In this document: piece by piece, positions 1-9,126 of the stretch
How positions within the stretch are numbered: the stretch's first letter is position 1
Layout of the letters: each line of letters starts with the position of its first letter
Assembly: GCA_905193145.1 (NCBI GenBank)
Contig: CAJJNP010000026.1
Span: 1 to 26,399, forward strand
Length of the DNA: 26,399 bases
Source of the DNA: an uncultured Odoribacter sp.
Lineage (GTDB): Bacteria > Bacteroidota > Bacteroidia > Bacteroidales > Marinifilaceae
Direction: 5' to 3'
Notes under the pieces: generated by a model
What the model was told of the DNA's origin: nothing
Database searches by the model: none
What the model saw: only the letters and a program-made list of their open reading frames with translations
Made by a program: the position numbers and the translations under genes

Positions 1-91
1 TTAAAGCGCTCTCAGAGAAATAATTAGCTAAGTTCTCCACTTTGTCTCTATATCTTCCGTCAATAGGCGAAATTGCTGTTAATGGTTGCAT
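1..91 (-). CDS. purB: Adenylosuccinate lyase, N-terminal 30 codons (partial)
   Basis: Reading leftwards from the ATG whose complement is at 89-91 gives MQPLTAISPIDGRYRDKVEN and ten further residues (ending ESAL), open to the window edge. The block LTAISPIDGRY is the conserved N-terminus of the long PurB type of adenylosuccinate lyase, a cytoplasmic enzyme that acts twice in purine synthesis (SAICAR to AICAR, adenylosuccinate to AMP). Only the start of the gene is present, so no catalytic residues can be checked. It is divergent from the EI24-type gene at 208. The assignment rests on the N-terminal motif alone, but that motif is distinctive. Confidence 0.88.
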   Translation of the reverse strand, partial: MQPLTAISPIDGRYRDKVENLANYFSESAL

Positions 92-207
92 ATCGTATTT
101 GATTTATAATTTAGTCTGGTTTTTACGCTTACAAAAATATAAAAATGCACTCAATTACCTTTGATTTATATTATTTTTGTGGTAAATATTAATGAAAATA
201 GACAATT
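92..207. promoter_or_regulatory. Divergent intergenic region between purB and the EI24-type gene
   Basis: This AT-rich spacer holds two matches to the Bacteroides -7 consensus TAnnTTTG. TATTTTTG at 172-179 on the plus strand lies 28 bp before the ATG at 208. TATTTTTG on the minus strand (complement of 132-139) lies about 40 bp before the purB ATG. Neither has a TTTG -33 element at the usual distance of about 20 bp, so these are candidates only. Confidence 0.35.
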
Positions 208-996
208 ATGAGAGGATTCTTTTTGGGAATTCAAGCTTATGCACCGGCTTTGCATATGCTTTTCAGTAAAAAATTTGCGTGGTTTCTTTTATTTCCCGTT
301 GTAGCATTGATACTGCTTTTTGTTCTTGGGAATATGGTGTCCGGATTTTTAGGAGATAGTTTGAATGTATGGTTTTCACAATTGGTGTCTTCCTGGATTG
401 AAGGCATTTCTTGGTTGCAATGGTTGGATGATGTAGCCGGATGGTTGGTCTGGTTGCTGGCGAGATTGGCTTATTTCTTCTTCTTCGCCATGTTCAGTGG
501 GTATGTGGTATTGATAATCATGTCACCTGTTTATTCCTGGCTTTCCGAGCGAGCAGAGATACAACTTACAGGGCGTACCTATCCTTTTAGTATGAAGCAA
601 TTGTTGCGTGATATTCTGCGAGGGGTATTGATTGCTTTGCGTAATATGGTGGTACAGACGGTAATTTCTATTCTGCTTTTCTTTGTTTCATTTATACCTT
701 TTGTGGGGTTATTGACACCTTTCCTGATGTTGTTTGTATCATCTTATTTTTATGGATTTTCATTTTTGGATTATGCCATTGAACGCAAAAAGTTGAATGT
801 ACGCGACAGTGTGCGTTACGTAAATAAGAATATTGGCGAAACGGCAGGTGTTGGATTTATTTTTGCGGTAGCTTTAATGGTGCCCTTGCTCAATGTTTTT
901 GTTTGTTGTTTCCTGTCGTTGCTTTCCGTCATTGCCGGTACCATAGTCGTGAACAATCGTGACAATCGTTTGTCTGCTGAAATTACTAAATATTAA
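208..996 (+). CDS. EI24 domain-containing integral membrane protein
   Basis: The 262-residue protein is almost entirely hydrophobic. Membrane segments lie at roughly residues 24-45, 80-108, 145-180 and 212-245. The pattern, with a loop containing SPVYSWLSERAE after the second hydrophobic block, fits the EI24/CysZ-like family (Pfam EI24). Bacterial members of that family are mostly uncharacterised inner-membrane proteins; CysZ of enterobacteria is a sulfate transporter, but nothing here points to cysteine metabolism. The stop lies 14 bp before the NfeD start, so the two genes are probably co-transcribed. Function beyond membrane location is not known. Confidence 0.7.
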   Translation: MRGFFLGIQAYAPALHMLFSKKFAWFLLFPVVALILLFVLGNMVSGFLGDSLNVWFSQLVSSWIEGISWLQWLDDVAGWLVWLLARLAYFFFFAMFSGYVVLIIMSPVYSWLSERAEIQLTGRTYPFSMKQLLRDILRGVLIALRNMVVQTVISILLFFVSFIPFVGLLTPFLMLFVSSYFYGFSFLDYAIERKKLNVRDSVRYVNKNIGETAGVGFIFAVALMVPLLNVFVCCFLSLLSVIAGTIVVNNRDNRLSAEITKY

Positions 997-1010
997 GAAT
1001 TGCAATAAAA

Positions 1011-2396
1011 ATGAATTCAATTGTCAAATGTTTCTTTTGCCTTTTGTTGTTATTGTCTGTCAGTCGGATTGCAGAGGGAAAGGAATTGGTCTATACAGTG
1101 GATATCAAGGATGAAATAGGTCCCAAAGTTTGGCGTTTGGCACGTAAGTCATTTGATGAGGCTTATAAAGAGGGTGCCGATAAAATTATATTACATCTGA
1201 ATACATATGGGGGAACGGTGATATATACTGATTCTCTGCGTAGTCTGATTTTGAATACTTCCATTCCGGTATGGGCATTCATAGATAATAATGCCGCATC
1301 AGCAGGAGCATTGATAGCTATTGCATGTGACCGAATCTATATGCGTGAAGGTGCAAATATTGGCGCTGCGACTGTTGTAAATGGTACTTCGGGCGGAGCG
1401 ATGCCGGATAAATATCAGTCTTATATGCGTTCGATGATTAGGGCTACAGCCCAATCTCATGGTAAAGATACGGTGGCGGTTGATGGAAAAATGCAAGTTC
1501 GTTGGAAACGCGATCCGCATATTGCAGAAGCAATGGTAGATGAAAGAATATACATCGAAGGGGTAACGGATAGTGGGCAGATAGTGACTTTTACGCCCCA
1601 CGAGGCAATGCAGCATGGTTTTTGTGATGGTATCGCAGAAAACATCGAGCAGGTATTGGAGCAGGAACATGTCAGTGAGTATACTTTGAAGTCATATCAG
1701 CCTACAACCATGGACCGTATTATTGGTTTCTTAATCAATCCGATGTTGCAGGGATTGTTGATAATGATTATTGTCGGAGGTATTTATTTTGAATTACAGA
1801 CACCGGGTATAGGCTTCCCTTTATTGGCGGCTGTGACTGCCTGTTTATTTTATTTTGCACCTCTGTATTTGGAAGGTTTTGCCGGCAATTGGGAAATTGT
1901 GGTTTTTGTGTTGGGAGTGATACTTTTGTTATTGGAGATATTTGTCATTCCAGGATTTGGAGTAGCGGGCATTTCGGGTATTTTGTTAATTGTAGGGGCA
2001 TTGGTATTTGCTGGAATAGATCACGTTCCTTTTGAATTTTTGGGTGACTTCGCCGGATTCATTTTGCGTTCGCTTTTCTTGGTGGTAAGTAGTTCACTGA
2101 TTGCTTTAGGTATAAGTATGTGGGTTGGTGCTAAATTATTGGGAACAAGGAAATGGGCATTGGCTTTGCATGCAGAACAGCGACCGGAGGACGGATTTGT
2201 CAGTGTTGATATGACAGTGCGGTCTGTTGTTGGAAAAGTTGGAATGGCTTCAACTGATTTGCGGCCTGCCGGTAAAGTAATTGTGGATAATGAAATCTAT
2301 GATGCTGTGACTCTTTGGGGAGATTACATTACAAAGGGAACAGCTATTGTCGTGAAAAAATATCAGAGCGGGCAGGTTTATGTAGAAAAAGTATAG
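1011..2396 (+). CDS. NfeD family membrane serine protease (ClpP-class, full-length form)
   Basis: The 461-residue protein has the complete long-NfeD layout. A signal peptide covers about residues 1-23. A ClpP-like protease domain covers about 25-225 and contains the motif NNAASAGA. Four to five membrane segments lie between about 235 and 375, including the GFGVAGISG turn typical of NfeD. A small OB-fold domain runs from about 400 to 461. In the archaeal homologue PH1510 a Ser-Lys dyad cleaves the C-terminus of stomatin; here Ser97 sits in the ASAGA motif, and Lys134 (MPDKYQ) is the likely partner. Long NfeD proteins usually neighbour an SPFH/stomatin gene, which is absent here; the upstream partner is an EI24-type membrane protein. 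A role in membrane quality control is inferred from the family. Confidence 0.88.
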   Translation: MNSIVKCFFCLLLLLSVSRIAEGKELVYTVDIKDEIGPKVWRLARKSFDEAYKEGADKIILHLNTYGGTVIYTDSLRSLILNTSIPVWAFIDNNAASAGALIAIACDRIYMREGANIGAATVVNGTSGGAMPDKYQSYMRSMIRATAQSHGKDTVAVDGKMQVRWKRDPHIAEAMVDERIYIEGVTDSGQIVTFTPHEAMQHGFCDGIAENIEQVLEQEHVSEYTLKSYQPTTMDRIIGFLINPMLQGLLIMIIVGGIYFELQTPGIGFPLLAAVTACLFYFAPLYLEGFAGNWEIVVFVLGVILLLLEIFVIPGFGVAGISGILLIVGALVFAGIDHVPFEFLGDFAGFILRSLFLVVSSSLIALGISMWVGAKLLGTRKWALALHAEQRPEDGFVSVDMTVRSVVGKVGMASTDLRPAGKVIVDNEIYDAVTLWGDYITKGTAIVVKKYQSGQVYVEKV

Positions 2397-2418
2397 GACG
2401 GTAAATAGCTATGATGGA

Positions 2419-2460
2419 AGAAGGGATTCACTGTAAAGCAAATCCCTTCTTTATTTATTT
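2419..2460 (+). terminator. Rho-independent terminator of the EI24-nfeD operon
   Basis: A perfect 10-bp stem (AGAAGGGATT at 2419-2428, AATCCCTTCT at 2441-2450) with a 12-nt loop is followed by the T-rich TTATTTATTT. It begins 22 bp after the nfeD stop. Its right edge reaches the stop codon of the convergent GH92 gene. The side facing minus-strand transcripts has no T-tract, so it mainly serves the plus strand. Confidence 0.8.
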
Positions 2461-4725
2461 TTCTTTTAAAATAAACTCAATATGTCCGGAATTAATCAAT
2501 TGGTCGTGTGTCAGACGGTAGCCCTTATATGATTGATCATTGAGTTTGATATTTTGGATATAAATAGACTCTTCTGTCGTTTTATTCGTTGTGATAATCA
2601 GTTCTTTTTGTTTGTAATAGCGTGGGTCGAGGCGGATTGTAATTTTATCAAATGCAGGAGTCGTCAGGGTGTATTCTGGAAGTCCCGGGCAATCGGGATA
2701 AAAACCTAACATGCTGAAAATAGCCCATGCTGACATGGTACCTGTATCGTCATTGCCGGGGATTCCATCCGGGGTCGGTTTGAAATGTTTTTCCAACAAT
2801 TCTTTCACCAACTTTTGAGTACGCCATTCTTCGCCTTTGAAGTAGCTGAACAAGTATGGATAGGCAATATCAGGTTCGTTAGCCGGGTCGTACAGTCCTT
2901 GGTCAAACACGTATTGCAGTTTGTTTACAAAGTTTTTCTTACCGCCCATAAGTCGTGTAAGTCCGTTGATATCGTGTGGGACATAGAAGGTGTAATTCCA
3001 GGCATTGCCTTCATGGAAACCGGGGCTCGGTGCAAAATTTGCACCTTCCATGGGATCAAAAGGGGCATAGAATGTACCGTCCGGGAGTTTGGGCCGTATC
3101 ATTTTGAATTCCGGGCAATAGTAGTGGCGATACCCCAAAGAGCGCTGGTAAAATAGTTTTGCATCTTCTTTTTTGCCAAGAGCATCGGCAAGACGGGATA
3201 GGGCAAAATCAGCGATATAATATTCCAGGGCATGTGATACGGAATTATCGTATTGTTCACGTAAAGGTACATATCCTAATTGGAGATAATCATCAGCATC
3301 CGGCCGCATCAGATTTTCCGTACCGGGCATGGTTGCTGATTTATACATGGCTTCGTAGGCTGTTTCAATATCAAAATCACGCAAGCCTTTTTGCCAAGTG
3401 TCCACAATGACGGGAATTGCGGGGTCGCCTTCCATAGTCAACGTCTCACGTCCGTACAATTCCCATTTGGGCAGCCAGCCGTGTTCACGATACATATCTA
3501 TCATGGTGCGTACCATATCCAGCTGTCGGTCGGGGAAGAGAAGGGTCATCAGTTGGTGGACATTTCTGTAAGTATCCCACAAGGAGAATACAGTATACCG
3601 ATTGCCTTGGATGGTGCGGATTTCGTTGCTTTCCATGGCTGGATATTCTCCGTTGACATCATTCAGGATATTGGGATGTATCAGGAAATGATAAAGAGCG
3701 GTATATAACACTTGCCGTTGCTCTTCACTACCGCCTTCTACCAGAATACGGCTCAAATCCTGTTGCCATTGTTGGCGTGCCATTGTATGTAATTCTTCAA
3801 ATGAACGTGCAGCCTGCTCGCTTTCCAGATTTTGGCGGGCATTCTCTATGCTGACAAACGATACTCCCAAGCTGACTTCAATGGTTTCTCCGGCTGTAGT
3901 ATGAAAGGTAAACCAGGTGCCGATGTCATCGCCGCTCATTTCTTTGGTGTAGGATTTATAGATTTTCCGTTTCCCGGAAGTGGAATCCCATTGTGCTTCA
4001 ACGGTCATCGGACGCATTTTTTTCCAATATCCGTATTCTTTGGGACTCTTGTTCAATCGCATGACAAAATAGATGGGGAAAACAGCATCCGGATTATAGC
4101 AGAACGTTCCCATCAGTTTGCTTCCCTCTATTTCGCGGTCGTTGACAAAACGTACGGTAGCTCCGGTTTCATTGGTCAGCCCTTCTCCCAGATTGAGCAG
4201 AATATTGCTCTCTCCGGCAGGAAAGGTAAATCGGGCACGACCGGTACGTGGAGTTGCAGTAACGGCTGTTTGGATATTATATTTGGTCAGGGTATTGGCA
4301 TAATATCCCGGACTGGCCTGCTCATTGGTATAGGGACTGCCGTATTCCAAATAATCAACATTTAATTTGCCGGTTGTGGGCATTAATAGTAGCGAGGCAA
4401 GTTCCGGACATCCCACACCACTCAGACTGACGTGAGCATATCCGGTGAAAAAGGTGTTTTTGTATTCATAGGGAGTAGACCACCAACGTTCGTCTTTGTC
4501 CCGATTACCATTGACCGAACCCATGACGTTAAAAGGAACGACAGACATCATGCCTTGTGGACAGCGGGCTCCCGGGTTTGTTGTGCCATAGTTGGTAGTA
4601 CCGACAAGCGGCAATACATAGTCTACCGGATTGTAGGGCATTTGTTGTGCCTGTGCGGAATATGCAGTATAAATACCAACCAAGGCTGTTAGAATGTATT
4701 TGTTTAATATTTTCATTAAATTCAT
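2455..4725 (-). CDS. GH92 alpha-mannosidase, secreted (divergent subgroup)
   Basis: The 756-residue protein is full length for glycoside hydrolase family 92, calcium-dependent inverting exo-alpha-mannosidases. A signal peptide ends near AYSAQAQ (residue 27). The N-terminal beta-sandwich domain (about 30-290) and the (alpha/alpha)6 catalytic domain (about 310-756) are both present. Family landmarks are YTVFSLWDTYRN (about 377-388), HEGNAWNY with Glu572 as the probable general acid, and GNDDTGTMSAW with Asp659/Asp660 as probable base. It lacks the GGHGHTFPGA and HGNEPSHH blocks of the other GH92 in this cluster, so the two probably cleave different linkages. Translation may start at 4725 (MNLMK) or at the in-frame ATG at 4716. 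It is the last gene of the operon, 18 bp after the GH20 stop. Linkage preference cannot be read from the sequence. Confidence 0.92.
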   Translation of the reverse strand: MNLMKILNKYILTALVGIYTAYSAQAQQMPYNPVDYVLPLVGTTNYGTTNPGARCPQGMMSVVPFNVMGSVNGNRDKDERWWSTPYEYKNTFFTGYAHVSLSGVGCPELASLLLMPTTGKLNVDYLEYGSPYTNEQASPGYYANTLTKYNIQTAVTATPRTGRARFTFPAGESNILLNLGEGLTNETGATVRFVNDREIEGSKLMGTFCYNPDAVFPIYFVMRLNKSPKEYGYWKKMRPMTVEAQWDSTSGKRKIYKSYTKEMSGDDIGTWFTFHTTAGETIEVSLGVSFVSIENARQNLESEQAARSFEELHTMARQQWQQDLSRILVEGGSEEQRQVLYTALYHFLIHPNILNDVNGEYPAMESNEIRTIQGNRYTVFSLWDTYRNVHQLMTLLFPDRQLDMVRTMIDMYREHGWLPKWELYGRETLTMEGDPAIPVIVDTWQKGLRDFDIETAYEAMYKSATMPGTENLMRPDADDYLQLGYVPLREQYDNSVSHALEYYIADFALSRLADALGKKEDAKLFYQRSLGYRHYYCPEFKMIRPKLPDGTFYAPFDPMEGANFAPSPGFHEGNAWNYTFYVPHDINGLTRLMGGKKNFVNKLQYVFDQGLYDPANEPDIAYPYLFSYFKGEEWRTQKLVKELLEKHFKPTPDGIPGNDDTGTMSAWAIFSMLGFYPDCPGLPEYTLTTPAFDKITIRLDPRYYKQKELIITTNKTTEESIYIQNIKLNDQSYKGYRLTHDQLINSGHIEFILKEK

Positions 4726-4743
4726 TGATTAAAAGGTGAAAAA

Positions 4744-6822
4744 TTATTTTATGACAATTTCATCTGTAAATATCCATCCTCCGTATTGTTGACCGGACCG
4801 GGCTTGATAGCGTACATAACGGGCCTGCACGTTGCCATGCCAGCCATAAGTTTTAAAATCAATAGCCTGATTGCGGTTGATCTGATTGTGGAGGTGCATG
4901 ATTTCTGTAAATTGTTCCCCATCGTTTGATATGGAGATGATAATCTCGCAAGGAAGAAAGACTTCCGGGCCGACCACTTGAATGAAATCGGCTTCAATGG
5001 ATTGAAGGTTGGTCACACTGTCCAAATCAACTGTCACATCCATACGGGGACGGGAAATGAAGCCTTGCCACGAACCGTCAGAATAGGTCCAGTCGCCTCG
5101 ATTGCCATCAGTCAATGCACCTTCTCCTTGTGCGGAATAGGTGTTGTTATAGGGGGCATTGTAAGTCACTTTTTTACCTCTGCCCAGATGTTCAATGGGT
5201 TGCAGAGATTCCGGCCGATGTCCGATTTCGTCTTTTAGTGGGAAGGGGTGATATCCGCGGGCTTGCAATTTTTCCACTTCCTGTAAAGCTTTTGCATGGA
5301 AGTCCCGGAATGATTTACGTTCCGGAAACGTCCATCCGACTTCTGCAAGAGCCATAATACGTGGATACGTCATGTATTCGTACTGTTCATCCCCGGGGAT
5401 ATACTCTGCCCAGAGATTAGCCTGCACTCCGTAAATCAGTTTACTCTCTTCCGGAGTAAGATGTTGTGGTACGGGATCGTATCCATAAACTTTCGACAAG
5501 GGAAGGTAGCCTCCCATGGCTTCAGGCTGTGTATGGGGAGCATCCTGATAAGCATCAAAATAACAATGAGAACCCGGAGTCATCACCGTTTGCTGACCGG
5601 CCCGCACTGCTTTGATGCCTCCTTCTTCTCCTCGCCAGGACATGACGGTGGCGTTGGGGGCCAGTCCGCCTTCAACTATTTCATCCCAACCCAATAATTT
5701 GCGCCCGTGTGCATTCAGGAATTTTTCGATTCTATGTATAAGATAGCTTTGCAGTTGACTGCTTTCTTGCAGGTTTTCTGATTTCATCCGTGCTTGGCAG
5801 TGGGGGCATGTCTCCCAAACTTTCCGGTTGGCTTCATCACCGCCGATATGTATATATTCGGAGGGGAAGAGTGCCATGACTTCGGTTAATACCTCTTCCA
5901 GAAAGGTGAATGTCTTTTCATTGCCGATACAGAATTCTCCGCTTTGGTAAGGCTTGCCGCTGCAGGCAAGTTCCGGATAGGCAGCAAGCACCTCCTCTGA
6001 GTGTCCGGGCATTTCGATTTCAGGAATGATGGTGATATGTCTCAGTGCGGCATATTTTACCAATTCCCGAATTTCTTCATGAGGATAGTAGCCTCCGTAA
6101 GCTTTGGCACTACCTTCCTCACAGTATTTTCGGCCATCCTTGGCAAACCACCAGTCTTTCCACTTTTCAACAGGTCGCCAGGCTGCAAATTCAGTGAGCC
6201 GAGGATATTTTTTTATCTCTATGCGCCATCCGGCAGCATCGGTCAAATGCAGATGCAGGCGGTTGATTTTATAGCGGGCCAGTGCGTCAATCTGCTTCTT
6301 GATAAAATCAACGGAGCGGAAATGACGGGACACATCCATCATAAAGCCCCGGTAAGGGAATCGCGGAGTGTCTTTGATGGCAATACACGGCACCTTCAGT
6401 CCTTTTTTGGAATGAGGCTGCACCGTTTGTAACAGACTCTGCAAACCATAAAAAAGGCCGCTGGGTGTCGACGCTGTAATAATGATTTGCTTGGTATTGA
6501 CGTATAGCGTGTAATTTTCTTCCGACTCACGAAATCTGCTCGGCGATAGAGCAAATACAATGCTGTTGCTTCTATTTTTTTTGTATGTTTTCATACCCCG
6601 GTTGAAGGGGGCGGGCAGGGTAGACAGATATTCTTCAAAATCTCTCTTTTCAGCACCTTTCAGATTTGTATAGAGAGAGGTGTTTTCGTTAATATAAAAG
6701 CAATCTTTGCCAACAAACAACTCTTTCGGGGCAGGAATGATTGTTTGGCTGGCTGCAACGAGCGCCCAACAACAGAACGCTGTTGACAATATAAATCGAA
6801 CATATAAATTTAGTCGTTTCAT
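4744..6822 (-). CDS. GH20 beta-N-acetylhexosaminidase with C-terminal discoidin-like domain
   Basis: From the ATG at 6822 the product is 692 residues; the longer frame to 6849 would overlap the upstream GH92 stop, and the signal peptide fits MKRLNLY better (cleavage near VAASQ). An N-terminal GH20b domain (about 28-155) precedes the TIM barrel (about 155-510). The catalytic pair Asp329-Glu330 lies in HIGGDEANRKVW; HLHLTDAAGWR and PEIEMPGH are further family motifs. GH20 enzymes remove terminal GlcNAc or GalNAc by substrate-assisted catalysis. The last 145 or so residues (ALTDGNRGDWTYSDGSWQGF through ARYVRYQARS) look like an F5/8 type C carbohydrate-binding domain. In this mannosidase operon it would expose mannose by removing GlcNAc antennae. 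Only 8 bp separate it from the upstream gene. Confidence 0.93.
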   Translation of the reverse strand: MKRLNLYVRFILSTAFCCWALVAASQTIIPAPKELFVGKDCFYINENTSLYTNLKGAEKRDFEEYLSTLPAPFNRGMKTYKKNRSNSIVFALSPSRFRESEENYTLYVNTKQIIITASTPSGLFYGLQSLLQTVQPHSKKGLKVPCIAIKDTPRFPYRGFMMDVSRHFRSVDFIKKQIDALARYKINRLHLHLTDAAGWRIEIKKYPRLTEFAAWRPVEKWKDWWFAKDGRKYCEEGSAKAYGGYYPHEEIRELVKYAALRHITIIPEIEMPGHSEEVLAAYPELACSGKPYQSGEFCIGNEKTFTFLEEVLTEVMALFPSEYIHIGGDEANRKVWETCPHCQARMKSENLQESSQLQSYLIHRIEKFLNAHGRKLLGWDEIVEGGLAPNATVMSWRGEEGGIKAVRAGQQTVMTPGSHCYFDAYQDAPHTQPEAMGGYLPLSKVYGYDPVPQHLTPEESKLIYGVQANLWAEYIPGDEQYEYMTYPRIMALAEVGWTFPERKSFRDFHAKALQEVEKLQARGYHPFPLKDEIGHRPESLQPIEHLGRGKKVTYNAPYNNTYSAQGEGALTDGNRGDWTYSDGSWQGFISRPRMDVTVDLDSVTNLQSIEADFIQVVGPEVFLPCEIIISISNDGEQFTEIMHLHNQINRNQAIDFKTYGWHGNVQARYVRYQARSGQQYGGWIFTDEIVIK

Positions 6823-6830
6823 AATTCGGT

Positions 6831-9116
6831 TTATTTGTTTGTTCCCCAATCTGTCGGTTGTCCGGCCATAGTGATTTCCAATAATCCGCCTTGCATCAAC
6901 TGTTCATGCGTAAAGTAAGGGCAGTCCAAGGCTTTGCCGTTTAGAGAGACTGCCTTGATATATTTATTGTCCTTTGTGTTGTTTCGGGTGACAATGCGGA
7001 ATTCTTTGTCCTGTGGCAAATGGAGTGTCACCTCTTTAAACAGGGGACGACCGATGGAATAGATCGTCCGGCCGGGACAAGGTTGGTAAAATCCCATGGC
7101 ATTCAGAATATACCAGGCAGACATTTGACCGCAGTCTTCGTTGCCGGATAGACCGTCCGGGGCATTGAAATACTGTGTGTGCAGCACTTCATCAATCAGC
7201 TGCTGAGTCTTCCAAGATTGTCCGATTGCATTGTACAAATGTAAAATATGGTGGCTGGGCTCGTTGCCGTGGGCATATTGTCCGATTAGTCCGGAAATAT
7301 CTGCTGACACCAAATCTCCCTCCAGGGATGAATCTGCCACAAACAGAGAGTCCAGTTTTTCACAGAATGCTTGGGTGCCTCCCATTAATTCCATCAGACC
7401 CTCCACATCGTGGGGTGCAAACCAGGTCCATTGCCAGGCAGTGCCTTCGCAATAGTCATCTGCACGGTGGTTGCTGGCTCTTGGATTAAAAGGAGTGCGC
7501 CATTGTCCCTGGCTGTCTTTGCCGCGCATAAACCCGGTGGATGCGTCATAATAATTGCGATAAGCCTGACCGCGTTTTTGGTAAGTGTGTTGAATCGCCG
7601 TATCTCCCAATGCTTCTGCCAGTACGCTGATACACCAGTCATTATAGGCATATTCCAAACCTTTGGCAACAGATTCGTTCTCCACATCGCAAGGAATATA
7701 TCCCCAGGTATTTTTATAATATTTGGAAACAGGCATCAACGCATGATGTTTCAAATAAGAGGTTGTGGCGATAGGGGCTGCCGTATCGTATTCTGCGCTT
7801 CGCAAACATGCCTCCAGTGCCAGTTTGGCATCAATCGGACTACCCTTCAAATAGGCGTCTACGATGACAGGGATGGCATGATAGCCAATCATTGTTCCGG
7901 TATAGTTGCCTGCCAGTTCCCACATAGGTAAAATGCCGCCTTCCCGATATTGCTGTAGCAAGGCATTGACAAAAGAGGTGTTCAATGCCGGATCGATGAT
8001 TGTAAGCAGAGGGTGAAGAGCCCGGAAAGTATCCCATAATGAAAATATGGTATACATCGGTTTTCCCTCTTTTGCTGTATGGATACGCCGGTCCAGACCT
8101 CGGTAGCGTCCGTCCTTGTCTGTGAAGAGGGCAGGGGAAATGCCGGTGTGGTACATGGCTGTATAGAATATGTTTTTCTGCTCTTCATCATCGGTATCTA
8201 TATCTATTTTTGACAGATAGTCATTCCACGAATGGCGGGCATCTGCTTTGACACGGTCAAAATTCCAGTCGGGTATCTCTGTCAGATTATTCCGTGCGCC
8301 TTCGATGTCGACAGCCGAAATACCGATTTTTACCAAAACCTGCTCGCCTTTCCGGGTTGTGAATTGCAACAAAGCCTTTTTGGCAGAGGTCGGGTAATAG
8401 CCGTAGGCATCTCGGGTGGAGTCTCCGACAACAACTCCTTGGAACGGTTTGGAAAATACGGCATAGAAATAGATATCCTGTCGCCATGCCCAACCGTTTG
8501 TGTTTTTGTGGCCGCAGATGGTCGAATCGTTTAATATTTCGATGGATAATTCCCGATTACGTTGTCCCTGGAGAGAATATCCCATATCGAGAATAAAACC
8601 GGCTTCCTTGCTCTCCGGAAATGTATAGCGGTGCAGTGCTGCTCGCTTGGTAGCCGTCAGTTCGGCCTGCACTCCGTATGTATCCAGAAACACGGAATAA
8701 TATCCCGGAACGGCAGTTTCCTTATCATGCGAAAAGCGCGAGGCATAAGGCAATGTCTGCTGTTTCGGTTGGGCGTTTTCTGCCTGTATGCGTTGGGTGC
8801 CGGTGGTCGGCATCAGCAAAATATCACCATAATCGCCGCATCCCGTACCACTGAGATGGGTATGCGAAAAACCATTGATAGTGGAATCCGTATAATAATA
8901 ACCGGAGCAGGCATCCCAATCATAGATACGGGTGTCCGGTCCCGGCTGTATCATACCGTTGGGCACTACTGCGCCGGGGAATGTATGCCCGTGTCCTCCG
9001 GTGCCGATAAAGGGATTCACATATTGGGCATAGTCTTTCACTGCTGGCGGCTGGCTGCAGCCGGTCCATAGAAGAGCTACGCAACAGAGTGTGTAAAAAT
9101 AAGAATATCGTTTCAT
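6831..9116 (-). CDS. GH92 alpha-mannosidase, lipoprotein (canonical subgroup)
   Basis: The start is placed at 9116 (MKRYSYFYTLCC), giving 761 residues. The frame stays open to 9284, but that extension lies inside the GH2 gene and would bury the signal sequence. A lipoprotein signal ends at Cys20 (LLWTGC), so the enzyme is probably tethered to a membrane. Canonical GH92 motifs are GTGGHGHTFPGAVVPNGM (38-55), SHTHLSGTGCGDYGD, YTIFSLWDTFR, CEGTAWQWTWFAPHD with Glu557 as probable general acid, HGNEPSHH (616-623) and GNEDCGQMSAW with Asp661 as probable base. The family consists of calcium-dependent exo-alpha-mannosidases. It lies 10 bp after the GH2 gene and 8 bp before GH20, in one operon. Whether it takes alpha-1,2, 1,3 or 1,6 linkages is not decided here. 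Confidence 0.93.
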   Translation of the reverse strand: MKRYSYFYTLCCVALLWTGCSQPPAVKDYAQYVNPFIGTGGHGHTFPGAVVPNGMIQPGPDTRIYDWDACSGYYYTDSTINGFSHTHLSGTGCGDYGDILLMPTTGTQRIQAENAQPKQQTLPYASRFSHDKETAVPGYYSVFLDTYGVQAELTATKRAALHRYTFPESKEAGFILDMGYSLQGQRNRELSIEILNDSTICGHKNTNGWAWRQDIYFYAVFSKPFQGVVVGDSTRDAYGYYPTSAKKALLQFTTRKGEQVLVKIGISAVDIEGARNNLTEIPDWNFDRVKADARHSWNDYLSKIDIDTDDEEQKNIFYTAMYHTGISPALFTDKDGRYRGLDRRIHTAKEGKPMYTIFSLWDTFRALHPLLTIIDPALNTSFVNALLQQYREGGILPMWELAGNYTGTMIGYHAIPVIVDAYLKGSPIDAKLALEACLRSAEYDTAAPIATTSYLKHHALMPVSKYYKNTWGYIPCDVENESVAKGLEYAYNDWCISVLAEALGDTAIQHTYQKRGQAYRNYYDASTGFMRGKDSQGQWRTPFNPRASNHRADDYCEGTAWQWTWFAPHDVEGLMELMGGTQAFCEKLDSLFVADSSLEGDLVSADISGLIGQYAHGNEPSHHILHLYNAIGQSWKTQQLIDEVLHTQYFNAPDGLSGNEDCGQMSAWYILNAMGFYQPCPGRTIYSIGRPLFKEVTLHLPQDKEFRIVTRNNTKDNKYIKAVSLNGKALDCPYFTHEQLMQGGLLEITMAGQPTDWGTNK

Positions 9117-9126
9117 TGCTAGTTGT

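Noticed and set aside
3832..4365. A 177-codon plus-strand frame inside the GH92 gene
   Set aside because: It is antisense to a well-supported gene and its translation resembles no protein family; the same holds for frames at 7410-7931, 8562-9071, 11032-11526 and 12025-12519.
6823..6849. A nine-codon upstream start for the GH20 gene
   Set aside because: It overlaps the GH92 stop, and the signal peptide is well placed from the ATG at 6822.
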